From Candidatus Gastranaerophilales bacterium (GTDB taxonomy: Bacteria; Cyanobacteriota; Vampirovibrionia; Gastranaerophilales; Gastranaerophilaceae), in contig CALUYT010000009.1 in NCBI GenBank assembly GCA_944325085.1, forward strand, positions 1 to 63,812: 63,812 bases of DNA, given 5' to 3'. Shown here piece after piece: positions 8,568 to 16,657 of this stretch. Under the pieces are notes generated by a model that was not told the origin of the DNA, did not search any database, and was given only the letters and a program-made list of their open reading frames with translations. Position numbers and translations under genes: made by a program. Every line of letters starts with the position of its first letter. Within the stretch, counting starts at the first letter, position 1.

Positions 8568-9056
8568 CTATATAATAACTTTATGCCATTCTTCATACAA
8601 TTTATCTAATGAATATCTAGCATTAGCTGGACTTGTTGATGGTAATTTATAACATTTATACTGTTGTAATATTTCAGGAAAATATTTTTTAAATGCAGAA
8701 TATGACTTGTTCCCGTTTAGGCATATTTTTTCAATCTTGTAGTCTTTTAGTAATTTTAAAATATTATTTGGTTTTTCATTTTGAATATTTGAATCTAAAC
8801 TACCTATTCTATTACAAGATTTTATAACATCCCAGAGTGCTAATTTGTTATCCAATAAAATTTTTAATTTATCAGAATAATTTAATTTGTATAAATTTTC
8901 ATATTTACAACATTTACCAATTACTTTCCAAAATCTATTTTGTGGATGCGCATAATATTGTTGCTCTTCTAATGATTTTATACCTGGCATGGAACCAAGT
9001 ATTAATATTTTTGAATTTTCATCTATTGAGGGTTTAAAACTTTTGCATACTACCAT
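8568..9056 (-). CDS. DNA-deoxyinosine (hypoxanthine) glycosylase, UDG superfamily
   Basis: A 162-residue base-excision enzyme of the uracil-DNA glycosylase superfamily, family 6 type, which removes hypoxanthine arising from adenine deamination. The N-terminal ILILGSMPGIKSLEEQQYYAHPQNRFW (residues 17-43) holds the family motif G-S-M-P-G and the YYAHPQNRFW signature. The C-terminal LPSTSPANAR matches the second conserved motif. Length fits the family. It lies immediately beyond the defence island and downstream of the hydrolase operon on the same strand, separated from it by a terminator, so it probably has its own promoter near 9060-9070. Confidence 0.85.
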   Translation of the reverse strand: MVVCKSFKPSIDENSKILILGSMPGIKSLEEQQYYAHPQNRFWKVIGKCCKYENLYKLNYSDKLKILLDNKLALWDVIKSCNRIGSLDSNIQNEKPNNILKLLKDYKIEKICLNGNKSYSAFKKYFPEILQQYKCYKLPSTSPANARYSLDKLYEEWHKVII

Positions 9057-9072
9057 TTGGTAATTGTAACAT

Positions 9073-9105
9073 AAAACAGGTAATAAATATTTTATTACCT
9101 GTTTT
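9073..9105 (-). terminator. Intrinsic terminator of the hydrolase operon
   Basis: A 15-bp perfect stem, AAAACAGGTAATAAA (9073-9087) with its complement at 9091-9105 and a 3-base loop. It is placed between the end of the minus-strand hydrolase operon and the start of the glycosylase gene. Tracts of T flank the stem on the minus strand. Confidence 0.75.
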
Positions 9106-9135
9106 AATATTTTAATTAAATAAATTGAAATTAAA

Positions 9136-10203
9136 TTATTTTAAATTTATTTTATAAAATGTTTCTATTTTATCAAATGGGATTTTATTTAAATTATCGT
9201 ATAAATCAACATGATTAGCTCCGGGAATAATTAATAATTCTTTATTAGTCCCTGTTAATTTTTTAAATGCATCTTCAGAAAAATATCTGCTATGTGCATT
9301 TTCTCCATGTATCATTAAAACTGGAGTTTGAATTTCATTTGCAAAAGCTAAAATTGGTTGATTGATTAATGAAAGACTAGAGGTTAAATTCCAATTTCCA
9401 TTGGAGTTAATTGCTCGTGCATGAAAACCTCGTTTAGTTTTATAATATTCCCAATAATCTTTCATAAATTGAGGTTCATCACCTGTCAACTTATCAGGAT
9501 TACTTGGAGCTTTTGCATATGTTCCTAATTTAAAATCTTCTGTTCTTTGATTATTTAATTTCTTCTTTAATTCATAACGAGCTTTTTGATCTACAACATC
9601 ATTGTATCCATATGCAGAAACTCTTGTCATATCATACATTGTTGAAGTAACTGTGGCTTTAATTCGCGTATCTATTGCTGCAGCGTTCAGTGCAAAACCT
9701 CCGAAACCACAAATTCCTAAAATACCAATACGTTCGGGATCTACATTTTTTTGAATACTTAGAAAATCAACAGCTGCAGAAAAATCTTCTGTATTAATAT
9801 CTGGAGATGCGACATTTCTTGGTTCTCCTGAACTTTCTCCTGTATAACTTGGATCAAATGCTAGTGTGATAAAACCTCGTTGTGCTAATGTTTGAGCATA
9901 AAGTCCTGAGGCCTGTTCTTTTACTGCTCCAAATGGTCCGGAAATTGCTATAGCTGCTAATTTATCATCGGCTTTGATATTTTTAGGAATATATAAATCC
10001 CCAACTAAATTTATACCAAATCTATTTTTAAAACTTACTTTTTGAATTGTTACTTTGTCCGATTGTGGAAAAACTTTGTCCCATATTTGTCCTTTTGAAA
10101 TATTATTTGAATTATTCATTTTAAGCTCCTTAGCTTCTGTTGAATTTGTAATACCAATGACAAGTAATCCTATAAAAATTATAGTTATAATTTTATTTAT
10201 CAT
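9136..10203 (-). CDS. Exported alpha/beta hydrolase, dienelactone-hydrolase-like
   Basis: A 355-residue alpha/beta hydrolase with an N-terminal signal peptide (MINKIITIIFIGLLVIGITNS, cleavage near the ANS/TEA region), so it acts outside the cytoplasm. The nucleophile elbow reads G-I-C-G-F-G (IGILGICGFGG, about residues 158-168), a cysteine where lipases have serine, as in dienelactone hydrolases. The acid and histidine are likely in MIHGENAHS and GANHVDLYD. It shares most of its layout with the next gene (SGPFGAVKEQ, LAFDPSYTGESSG), so the two are paralogs, one exported and one cytosolic. It overlaps the upstream gene by 4 bases. The substrate is unknown. Confidence 0.8.
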   Translation of the reverse strand: MINKIITIIFIGLLVIGITNSTEAKELKMNNSNNISKGQIWDKVFPQSDKVTIQKVSFKNRFGINLVGDLYIPKNIKADDKLAAIAISGPFGAVKEQASGLYAQTLAQRGFITLAFDPSYTGESSGEPRNVASPDINTEDFSAAVDFLSIQKNVDPERIGILGICGFGGFALNAAAIDTRIKATVTSTMYDMTRVSAYGYNDVVDQKARYELKKKLNNQRTEDFKLGTYAKAPSNPDKLTGDEPQFMKDYWEYYKTKRGFHARAINSNGNWNLTSSLSLINQPILAFANEIQTPVLMIHGENAHSRYFSEDAFKKLTGTNKELLIIPGANHVDLYDNLNKIPFDKIETFYKINLK

Positions 10204-11150
10204 AAATCTCCTTTCAGATATTGATTGAAGTATGAAACAAGTTTTTTTACAACTTGATCGACAAATTGAGGTTTGTCATATAAATCAACATGGGTAGCAT
10301 CTTGTATAACAAAAATTTCTTTTGGTTCAAGAGCTTTATCATAACAAGCTTGTGTAAAATATAATGTATCTGCTTTAGATCCAACTATTAGTAAAATTGG
10401 TCTTGGTGAAACAGTTTCAATATGAGCAAACGCATCCCATGCTGCAAGTTTATCATTACTAGAAACAAGATATCTATTTACTGAAGTTGGATAATAACAT
10501 CTTTCTGTCCTATAATATTCGCTTGCTTCTTTTGAAATTACTGATGGGGCATTTTTTATTTCTTCTTCTGTTTCTGGTACATATTTCCAATATAGAGGTT
10601 CTTCTCCTTTTGCTGCAAGATTACGAGCATGTGCAACATCTTTTAATAACTTGTTTAAAAAATCTTCTTCATTGACCCCAGGAAAACCATTTTTAGCACT
10701 ATCTCCAACATCCCATGTGCTAATTCCGGCAGCTGCTTTAATTCTTATATCAGTTTGAATAGCATTCATTGTATATCCGCCACCTGCACAAATACCCATC
10801 GCACCTATTTTTTCATTATCAACATATTCAAGTGTTATTAGATAATCTACTGCAGAGCGTATATCTTCTACTCTTGAAGTTGGGTCTTCAAGATATCTAG
10901 GAGTTCCTTCACTTTCACCTTGATAGCTAGCATCAAATGCTAAACATACAAAACCGTTTCTTGCCAAATTCCAAGCATACAATGAAGAACACTGCTCTTT
11001 TACTCCCCCGCCCGGGTGAGTTACTACAATGGCAGGATATTTCTTATTTTCGTCAAAATTGTCAGGTAAAAATAATAATCCGGCAATATTTAAATCAAGT
11101 TTCTTAAAAGAGACCTTCTGTCCTTCTTTATAATGTGTATCGTATAGCAT
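10200..11150 (-). CDS. Alpha/beta hydrolase (cytosolic paralog)
   Basis: A 316-residue alpha/beta hydrolase without a signal peptide. The oxyanion region HPGGGVKEQ (50-58) and the elbow G-I-C-A-G-G (GAMGICAGGGY) show a cysteine nucleophile. The Asp is in GSKADTLYF and the His in DATHVDLYD. It overlaps the exported paralog by 4 bases and follows the acetyltransferase by about 10 bases, so the three genes form one operon (acetyltransferase, hydrolase, exported hydrolase). A LysR regulator is divergent from them. The substrate could be a small ester or lactone. That is inference. Confidence 0.8.
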   Translation of the reverse strand: MLYDTHYKEGQKVSFKKLDLNIAGLLFLPDNFDENKKYPAIVVTHPGGGVKEQCSSLYAWNLARNGFVCLAFDASYQGESEGTPRYLEDPTSRVEDIRSAVDYLITLEYVDNEKIGAMGICAGGGYTMNAIQTDIRIKAAAGISTWDVGDSAKNGFPGVNEEDFLNKLLKDVAHARNLAAKGEEPLYWKYVPETEEEIKNAPSVISKEASEYYRTERCYYPTSVNRYLVSSNDKLAAWDAFAHIETVSPRPILLIVGSKADTLYFTQACYDKALEPKEIFVIQDATHVDLYDKPQFVDQVVKKLVSYFNQYLKGDL

Positions 11151-11160
11151 AAATACCCCC

Positions 11161-11730
11161 TTAAGTTTCTATATATTTTATAATTTTGGCAGGATTACCT
11201 GCTACTATTGCATTTTTAGGAACATCTTTTGTTACAACAGAACCTGCACCAATTATTGCACCTTCATTTATTGTTATACCTGGTAATATTGTTACATTAG
11301 CTCCTATCCATACATTTGAATATATTTTTACTTGTTTAGCAATCATTGAAGCTCTTTTATTTGGTAATATGTCGTGATTTAGTGTTGTTATCGTTACATT
11401 ATGACCAATTAAAACATTATCTCCAATTTCAATCCCGCCTTGATCTTGAAATTTACAACAAGCATTAATAAAAACATTCTTTCCTATATTTATATTTATA
11501 CCGCATTCACTATAAAATGGCGGAAACATCTTAAAACTTTCATCTATATCCTGTTGTGTTAATTTTGAAAATATTTCTCTGATTTCGTTTTGATCATGAT
11601 ATTTATTATTAAGTTCAGTTGTATATTGTCTTGCTCTTTCACTTAATTCAAAAAACTTTTTATGAATTTCTGAATTTGCACTAATATATATTCCATCTGT
11701 CATTTGTTTTAAAAATGTTTTATTATCCAA
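11161..11730 (-). CDS. Sugar O-acetyltransferase, maltose/galactoside type
   Basis: A 189-residue left-handed beta-helix acetyltransferase of the Maa/LacA type. The hexapeptide repeats are plain in the C-terminal half ([44 protein letters not shown], then AGNPAKII), with the N-terminal helical domain ([17 protein letters not shown]) before them. The start is a TTG at 11728-11730, supported by AGGAG 8 bases upstream. The first in-frame ATG lies 9 codons in and has no ribosome site. It is the first gene of the operon with the two hydrolases and is divergent from the LysR gene. The acceptor is likely a sugar or other hydroxyl compound. Confidence 0.83.
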   Translation of the reverse strand: MDNKTFLKQMTDGIYISANSEIHKKFFELSERARQYTTELNNKYHDQNEIREIFSKLTQQDIDESFKMFPPFYSECGININIGKNVFINACCKFQDQGGIEIGDNVLIGHNVTITTLNHDILPNKRASMIAKQVKIYSNVWIGANVTILPGITINEGAIIGAGSVVTKDVPKNAIVAGNPAKIIKYIET

Positions 11731-11801
11731 GATTTTAGCTCCTATGATTATAAATTCATTATTTATTATTATGTATAAAATAGCAAATACTTATATTACA
11801 T

Positions 11802-11843
11802 AGCATAAAATGCTTGACAAGCATTTCTAATCTAAAATATAAT
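11802..11843 (+). promoter_or_regulatory. LysR promoter with overlapping inverted repeats; leaderless transcript likely
   Basis: TTGACA (11814-11819), an 18-base spacer and TATAAT (11838-11843) form a near-consensus promoter. The expected start of transcription, about 7 bases after the -10 box, coincides with the LysR ATG at 11850. Two inverted repeats overlap the -35 box: AGCAT-n3-ATGCT (11802-11814) and TGCTT-n3-AAGCA (11811-11823). They are natural candidates for autoregulatory LysR binding. Confidence 0.65.
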
Positions 11844-11849
11844 TTAGCT

Positions 11850-12764
11850 ATGGAAATAAGGGTTTTAAAATATTTTTTAGCGGTTGCTAAGATTGGTAAT
11901 ATTACTAAAGCTGCTAATTCTATGCACTTGACGCAACCTACATTATCAAGACAACTTCAAGATCTTGAAAAAGAACTTGGACAAAAACTTTTTGTACGTA
12001 GTAATCATAGTGTATCTTTAACGCCGGAAGGTCTTATACTAAGAAAAAGAGCTGAAGAAATAATTGAACTTGTTGAAAAAACTGAATATGAATTTAATTC
12101 AATAAAAGATGAAATATCAGGAGATATATATATTGGTGCAGGAGAAACAAAATCTATAAAACTCATAGCTGATATAATGAGCAGATTAAAATCTAATTAT
12201 CCAAAAATAAAATTTCATATAGTTTCCGGTGATAGTGAAGATTTATCAGAAAAATTAGATAAGGGTATATTAGATTTTTGTATTTTTATACAACCCTTTG
12301 AAGTTGAAAATTATTCTAATAAATATGGTTATATGAATCTTGGCGAAAAAGATGTATGGGGGATTTTATTAAGAGATGATGATCCTCTTGCTAAAAAAGA
12401 GAGTATAAGAATTGGTGATTTGAAAAATTTACCAATTTTAATTTCAAGACAAGCAATAAAAAAGACTTTTGAAAATAATCCGATATTAAAATGGTTCGGA
12501 GATGATTTTGATAATCTGAATATAGCCGGAACCTACAATCTAATTTATAATGCAGCAATAATGACTGAAAATAAAATTGGATATACTTTAGGTTTAGATA
12601 GGTTAATAAAAGATACTATTGAAAGTCCATTATGTTTTAGACCACTAGAACCAAAATTAGAGGTAGAAATAAATATTGCTTGGAAAAAAAATCAAACATT
12701 TTCTAAACCTGCAAAACTTTTTTTAGATGAATTGTATAATTATTTTGGTAAACAACACAAATAG
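11850..12764 (+). CDS. LysR-family transcriptional regulator
   Basis: A 304-residue LysR regulator. The winged-helix DNA-binding domain fills residues 1-60 (MEIRVLKYFLAVAKIGNITKAA ... LTQPTLSRQLQDLEKELGQKLFVRS), followed by the linker helix and a substrate-binding domain (GDIYIGAGETKSIKLIADIM). I start at the ATG at 11850. The frame is open upstream, but that stretch contains the promoter -35 and -10 boxes and no ribosome site, so translation probably begins at the 5' end of the message. Divergent from the acetyltransferase-hydrolase operon, it is the likely regulator of those genes. The inducer is unknown. Confidence 0.88.
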   Translation: MEIRVLKYFLAVAKIGNITKAANSMHLTQPTLSRQLQDLEKELGQKLFVRSNHSVSLTPEGLILRKRAEEIIELVEKTEYEFNSIKDEISGDIYIGAGETKSIKLIADIMSRLKSNYPKIKFHIVSGDSEDLSEKLDKGILDFCIFIQPFEVENYSNKYGYMNLGEKDVWGILLRDDDPLAKKESIRIGDLKNLPILISRQAIKKTFENNPILKWFGDDFDNLNIAGTYNLIYNAAIMTENKIGYTLGLDRLIKDTIESPLCFRPLEPKLEVEINIAWKKNQTFSKPAKLFLDELYNYFGKQHK

Positions 12765-12796
12765 TAGTATTAATTTGACTATATTAAAAATTATTA

Positions 12797-12828
12797 AAAA
12801 AGAGGGAGTAATTACTATTCCCTCTTTT
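12797..12828. terminator. Bidirectional terminator between LysR and the sulfur oxidoreductase
   Basis: AAAAGAGGGA (12797-12806) pairs with TCCCTCTTTT (12819-12828) around a 12-base loop, with A and T tracts outside. It serves the two convergent genes ending at 12764 and 12856. Confidence 0.8.
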
Positions 12829-12855
12829 ACTAATTTTAAGCTATTTATTACAAAT

Positions 12856-15228
12856 TTATATAAATAAATTAGAGTTAGCTTTATTTGATTCAGAAATATA
12901 TTTAGCAACTCCGCCTATTTCTACACCATCAATTAATTCTTCTTCTTTGATACCCATAACATCCATTGACATATTACAAGCAATAAATTTTATACCACTG
13001 GCTTGAGCTTGGCTGATTAATTCAGTTAGAGTTGAAATATTTTTATTTTTCATTACCCATTTCATCATTATAGAACCTAAGCCACCCATATTCATTTGTG
13101 ATAATGTCAGGTGTTGTACACCTTTAGGCATCATTAAACCGAACATTGTATCTATTAAGCCTTTTTTAACGCTGACATTTGATTTTCTTAAAACATTTAA
13201 TCCCCAAAAAGTGAAAAACATTGTAACATCTTTTCCGCTTGCTTTTGCGCCATTGGCAATTATAAAAGCTGCAAGGACTTTATCCAGGTCATTAGAAAAT
13301 ACTACAATAGTTTGCCCATTTTCAGATGTTTTAATATTATGTTCAATTAGTTCACCTTTTTGTATTGTAGCAATAATTTTTTTATTTTCTGTTTTTAAGT
13401 CAACTAAACTATTACCAGTACTTTCACACCAAGCTGAAATATCGGCTTTGAAACCTTTATCAGTTGATATAATTTCAAATATATTCCCTCTATCAGCATT
13501 TTCTAACGCCTGTGAAACTTTCATAATTGGTCCAGGACATTGCATTCCACTGGCATCTATTGTTGTTATATTAGCATGATTGGTAGATATTTTATTTTCT
13601 ATATTGATTTTACTTAATTCCTTGGGTGTAGCATTTTTAGTCAATTCTTTGTATAGTTCAAAACCACCCATAAATGAATAAACATTATTAAATCCATTTT
13701 GAATTAAAATTCGAGATGCACAATAGCTTGTGTATCCTGTATTGCAAAATAGAATAACTTTTTTATCTTTTGGTATTTCTGTTAGTCTTGTTCTAAGTTC
13801 ATTTATAGGAATATTAAATGAGTTTGGAATAGTATTTGTTTTGTAAGATATTTCAGGTCGTACATCTATTAAATAAGAATTTTCTAAATCTTCAAAAAAT
13901 GCAGGTTTTACATACCCTTTTAAAATATTATCAGCATTCATTCCAAGAATATTTACAGGATCTTTTGCAGAAGAATATGGAGGAGCATAACAAAGTTCAC
14001 TATCTACCATGTCTTGAATTGTTCCACCTAATCTCATTATAGAACTTATTACATCGATTCTTTTTTCTACACCATCTTCTCCAATAGCTTGAGCTCCAAG
14101 AATTTTACCTTCATTTGTAAATAATAATTTAAATAGTATTAAGGTAGAATCAGGATAATACCCTGCGTGAGAACGGGAAAATGTATATGTCTTCCAGTAA
14201 GGAATATTCTTTTGTTGTAATTGCTTTTCATTATTACCTACACTTGCAACTGTTAGGTCAAAAATTTTGATAACAGATGTACCTTGAGATTTTTTATAGC
14301 TTGATTTGATATTGCAAATGTTATCTGCAATAATTCTACCTTGCCTATTTGCAGGTCCTGCAAGAGGTATTAAAGTAGTATTATCGCTAACAAAATCTTT
14401 TATTTCTACGCTATCGCCTGCTGCATAAATATCAGGATCAGTTGTTTGCATATAATCATTTACAATAATTCCGCGATTAACTTCTAACCCTGCATCTTTT
14501 GCTAAGTTTATTTCAGGTTTAACGCCTATTGCCATTATTACGATATCAAAATCAATTCTTTTGTCTGAATTTAATATTATTTGATTTTTATCAAATTCTT
14601 TTACTCCGTCAGATAAAACTAAGTTTACTCCATTTTCTAGCATTGTATTCTGAGCAATTAAGGCAATCTCTTTATCTACAGGTGCTAAAATTTGATTACT
14701 TAATTCTATTAAAGTAGTTGAAATTCCATATTCCACCAGATTTTCAGCCATTTCTATGCCAATAAATCCACCACCTACTACAACAGCTTTTTGTACGTTG
14801 TGTTCTTTTATATAATTTTTTATTTTATCTGTATCAGCAAGTGTTCTTACACTAAAAACTTTATTTTTATCCATTCCGTTAAATGGTGGAATAATTGGGC
14901 TTGCGCCTTGAGTTAATACCAATTTATCGTATGGTATAATTTCTCCGTTTGCAATTTGAATATTTTTTTCATTTCTATTTATTTTTACAACTTCTGCATT
15001 TAATTTTACATCTATATTAAACCAATTCTTAAATTTTTCAGGATTTGAAACAAGAATATTATCTCTATTGCTAATCACATCAGATACGTAATATGGTAAT
15101 CCACAATTTGCTATAGAAATTTCATTAGTCTTTTCTATTATTGTAATTTGCGCAAACTCATCTAACCTTCTTAATCTTGTTGCACAGCTAGCTCCTGCAG
15201 CTCCGCCACCAATTATAACAATATTCAT
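12856..15228 (-). CDS. Four-domain sulfur oxidoreductase: CoA-disulfide/persulfide reductase, rhodanese, TusA, DsrE
   Basis: A 790-residue fusion. Residues 1-445 are a flavin-dependent CoA-disulfide/persulfide reductase: FAD motif IIGGGAAGASC, active-site Cys42 (ANCGLPYY), NAD(P)H motif VVGGGFIGIEMAE (150-162) and a second FAD motif (IYAAGDSVE). Residues about 448-535 are a rhodanese with Cys495 (FCNTGYTS). Residues 555-625 are a TusA domain with C564-P-G-P. Residues about 638-790 are DsrE-like with a Cys in FIACNMSMD. All four active cysteines are present, so sulfane sulfur could be passed along one chain and reduced. The start at 15228 has a GAGG ribosome site. The upstream extension of the frame crosses the promoter. 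The ArsR-type gene is divergent, which suggests control by reactive sulfur species. Confidence 0.88.
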   Translation of the reverse strand: MNIVIIGGGAAGASCATRLRRLDEFAQITIIEKTNEISIANCGLPYYVSDVISNRDNILVSNPEKFKNWFNIDVKLNAEVVKINRNEKNIQIANGEIIPYDKLVLTQGASPIIPPFNGMDKNKVFSVRTLADTDKIKNYIKEHNVQKAVVVGGGFIGIEMAENLVEYGISTTLIELSNQILAPVDKEIALIAQNTMLENGVNLVLSDGVKEFDKNQIILNSDKRIDFDIVIMAIGVKPEINLAKDAGLEVNRGIIVNDYMQTTDPDIYAAGDSVEIKDFVSDNTTLIPLAGPANRQGRIIADNICNIKSSYKKSQGTSVIKIFDLTVASVGNNEKQLQQKNIPYWKTYTFSRSHAGYYPDSTLILFKLLFTNEGKILGAQAIGEDGVEKRIDVISSIMRLGGTIQDMVDSELCYAPPYSSAKDPVNILGMNADNILKGYVKPAFFEDLENSYLIDVRPEISYKTNTIPNSFNIPINELRTRLTEIPKDKKVILFCNTGYTSYCASRILIQNGFNNVYSFMGGFELYKELTKNATPKELSKINIENKISTNHANITTIDASGMQCPGPIMKVSQALENADRGNIFEIISTDKGFKADISAWCESTGNSLVDLKTENKKIIATIQKGELIEHNIKTSENGQTIVVFSNDLDKVLAAFIIANGAKASGKDVTMFFTFWGLNVLRKSNVSVKKGLIDTMFGLMMPKGVQHLTLSQMNMGGLGSIMMKWVMKNKNISTLTELISQAQASGIKFIACNMSMDVMGIKEEELIDGVEIGGVAKYISESNKANSNLFI

Positions 15229-15240
15229 AGAACCTCGCTT

Positions 15241-15284
15241 TCTTGACAATATTAGAATATTATAATATACTAATAATGTCAAGA
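15241..15284. promoter_or_regulatory. 44-bp palindrome with two face-to-face promoters
   Basis: The whole interval is an inverted repeat with few mismatches (centre near 15262/15263). Its inner 24 bases (15251-15274) have a single mismatch pair. Each arm carries a TTGACA: 15243-15248 on the plus strand and 15277-15282 on the minus strand. With 17-base spacers the -10 boxes are TATACT (15266-15271, plus) and TATTCT on the minus strand. The two promoters therefore overlap and share one operator, so a bound ArsR-type dimer would block both genes. Confidence 0.75.
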
Positions 15285-15291
15285 GGTAAAT

Positions 15292-15567
15292 ATGAACGCA
15301 CAAGATTATTCAGAAATATTTAAAGCATTTAGTCATCCCCTAAGATTAAAAATTGCTTGCGGATTATTACATAAAGGTAAATGTAATGTAAATACTATGG
15401 TTGAAAGATTAGGGGTTTCTCAATCATTAATTTCCCAACATTTGAATATATTAAAAAATTGTCATGTTATAAAAGGTTATAGGGAAGGTAATGTAATTTG
15501 GTATAAATTAGAGAATGAATTGGCGGTAAAATTATTGCAGAATGTAGAATTAAATTTGTGTGAATAA
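15292..15567 (+). CDS. ArsR-family transcriptional repressor, possible persulfide sensor
   Basis: A 91-residue winged-helix regulator. The recognition helix region is VSQSLISQHLNILKNCHVI (42-60), followed by the wing (REGNVIWYKL). There is no obvious metal-binding ELCV-CDL motif. Instead four cysteines occur (23, 31, 57 and 90). A Cys near the first third plus one at the C-terminus is the arrangement of BigR/SqrR-type sulfane-sulfur sensors, so C31 and C90 are the candidates. It starts 14 bases after its predicted transcription start with an AAGAGG ribosome site. Divergence from the sulfur oxidoreductase over a shared palindrome makes that gene its clear target. Confidence 0.85.
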   Translation: MNAQDYSEIFKAFSHPLRLKIACGLLHKGKCNVNTMVERLGVSQSLISQHLNILKNCHVIKGYREGNVIWYKLENELAVKLLQNVELNLCE

Positions 15568-15571
15568 AATT

Positions 15572-16507
15572 TTAAAACAATTTTATTTGTTCACACTTTA
15601 CAAGAAAAGATTTTTGATTACTTTGCTGAATTTCATCATTTTCGTTTATATCACCTAAAATGAGTTGTGAGTTTGGATTATGTTTTTCATAATTTAATTT
15701 TGCTATTGTAGGGTTTTGGTTTGCATAGCAATATTTGCAACCGTTTGGACAAGTGTCATAATCTCCAATATTTCGGCATTCTAGGCAATTGCAATCATGT
15801 CTGTTTCCACTATGTTTAATTTGTTTAAATTTAATATTATTTGCTTTGCCTAAAATTTCTGCAGTCAAACAACCTGATTTTAAAATTCCATATTGTTCAT
15901 AATTATTACTGGTTGCACAAGTTTGAATTATTATATTATATTTTTGAGCTATATTACCTATATTTTTTGCTAATTCATCTTTATCTTGATTATTTAATAA
16001 TATTATTTCTGGCATATTTGTTTTTAATTTTTGATACATTTCAACAAAACTAAAAATGCATCTGTCTATATATGGGCTTAGATTTTTAGCCATATAATCA
16101 AAGGTTTTATAATGTATTTCTTTGGTATATTTTTTAGTAAGTAATATTGGATCGTATCTCCAAGCAATTCTTTGTTTACCTACAATTTCAGATAATTGAA
16201 TTAGTGTTTCAATACTTTTATCAATATCAGGAACATTTGGTTCTATATCTTTACCGTAGGCTGTAATTGTATAGTGAAAATAGGTATTAAATTTATCAGT
16301 AATAGTTTTTATATATGGCAAAATAGGTTCATAATTTTTTGAACAAAATATAATACAATCTAAAACTTCAGGATTTAATTCATATTTTGTAATTTTGTTA
16401 GGAAACATAGGGTTTCTAGAATATACAAATCCTTGTTCAAAACATTTTAAAAGCCAAGGCGTATAATATTGAACTGTATCTGTTCTTGAACCTGTATTTA
16501 TTATCAT
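15572..16507 (-). CDS. DUF1848 family protein
   Basis: A 311-residue protein of the DUF1848 family. The N-terminal IINTGSRTDTVQYYTPWLLKCFEQGFVYSRNP and the central R-Y-D-P (AWRYDPILLT) are family marks. The C-terminus is cysteine-rich (CNCLECRNIGDYDTCPNGCKYCYAN), which could bind an iron-sulfur cluster or zinc. The family has been compared to radical SAM proteins, but no activity is established. It is convergent with the ArsR gene, only 4 bases apart. A weak AT-only inverted repeat (15564-15588) overlaps the two stops. Confidence 0.8.
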   Translation of the reverse strand: MIINTGSRTDTVQYYTPWLLKCFEQGFVYSRNPMFPNKITKYELNPEVLDCIIFCSKNYEPILPYIKTITDKFNTYFHYTITAYGKDIEPNVPDIDKSIETLIQLSEIVGKQRIAWRYDPILLTKKYTKEIHYKTFDYMAKNLSPYIDRCIFSFVEMYQKLKTNMPEIILLNNQDKDELAKNIGNIAQKYNIIIQTCATSNNYEQYGILKSGCLTAEILGKANNIKFKQIKHSGNRHDCNCLECRNIGDYDTCPNGCKYCYANQNPTIAKLNYEKHNPNSQLILGDINENDEIQQSNQKSFLVKCEQIKLF

Positions 16508-16657
16508 AAATTTATTTTATATCAAAAGTAGCAATGTTTTTTATTTTTGTGTATTATATTGATGTACCCTATAAATATAAATTTTTGAAAATAAGTCAAT
16601 TTTAAATTATTAGATGTTTTAATTATTTTAGAATAAATCACAAAAGGATATATTAAA

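Noticed and set aside
15229-15303. 25-residue N-terminal extension of the sulfur oxidoreductase
   Set aside because: It covers the shared promoter palindrome, and the FAD motif begins naturally at the ATG at 15228.
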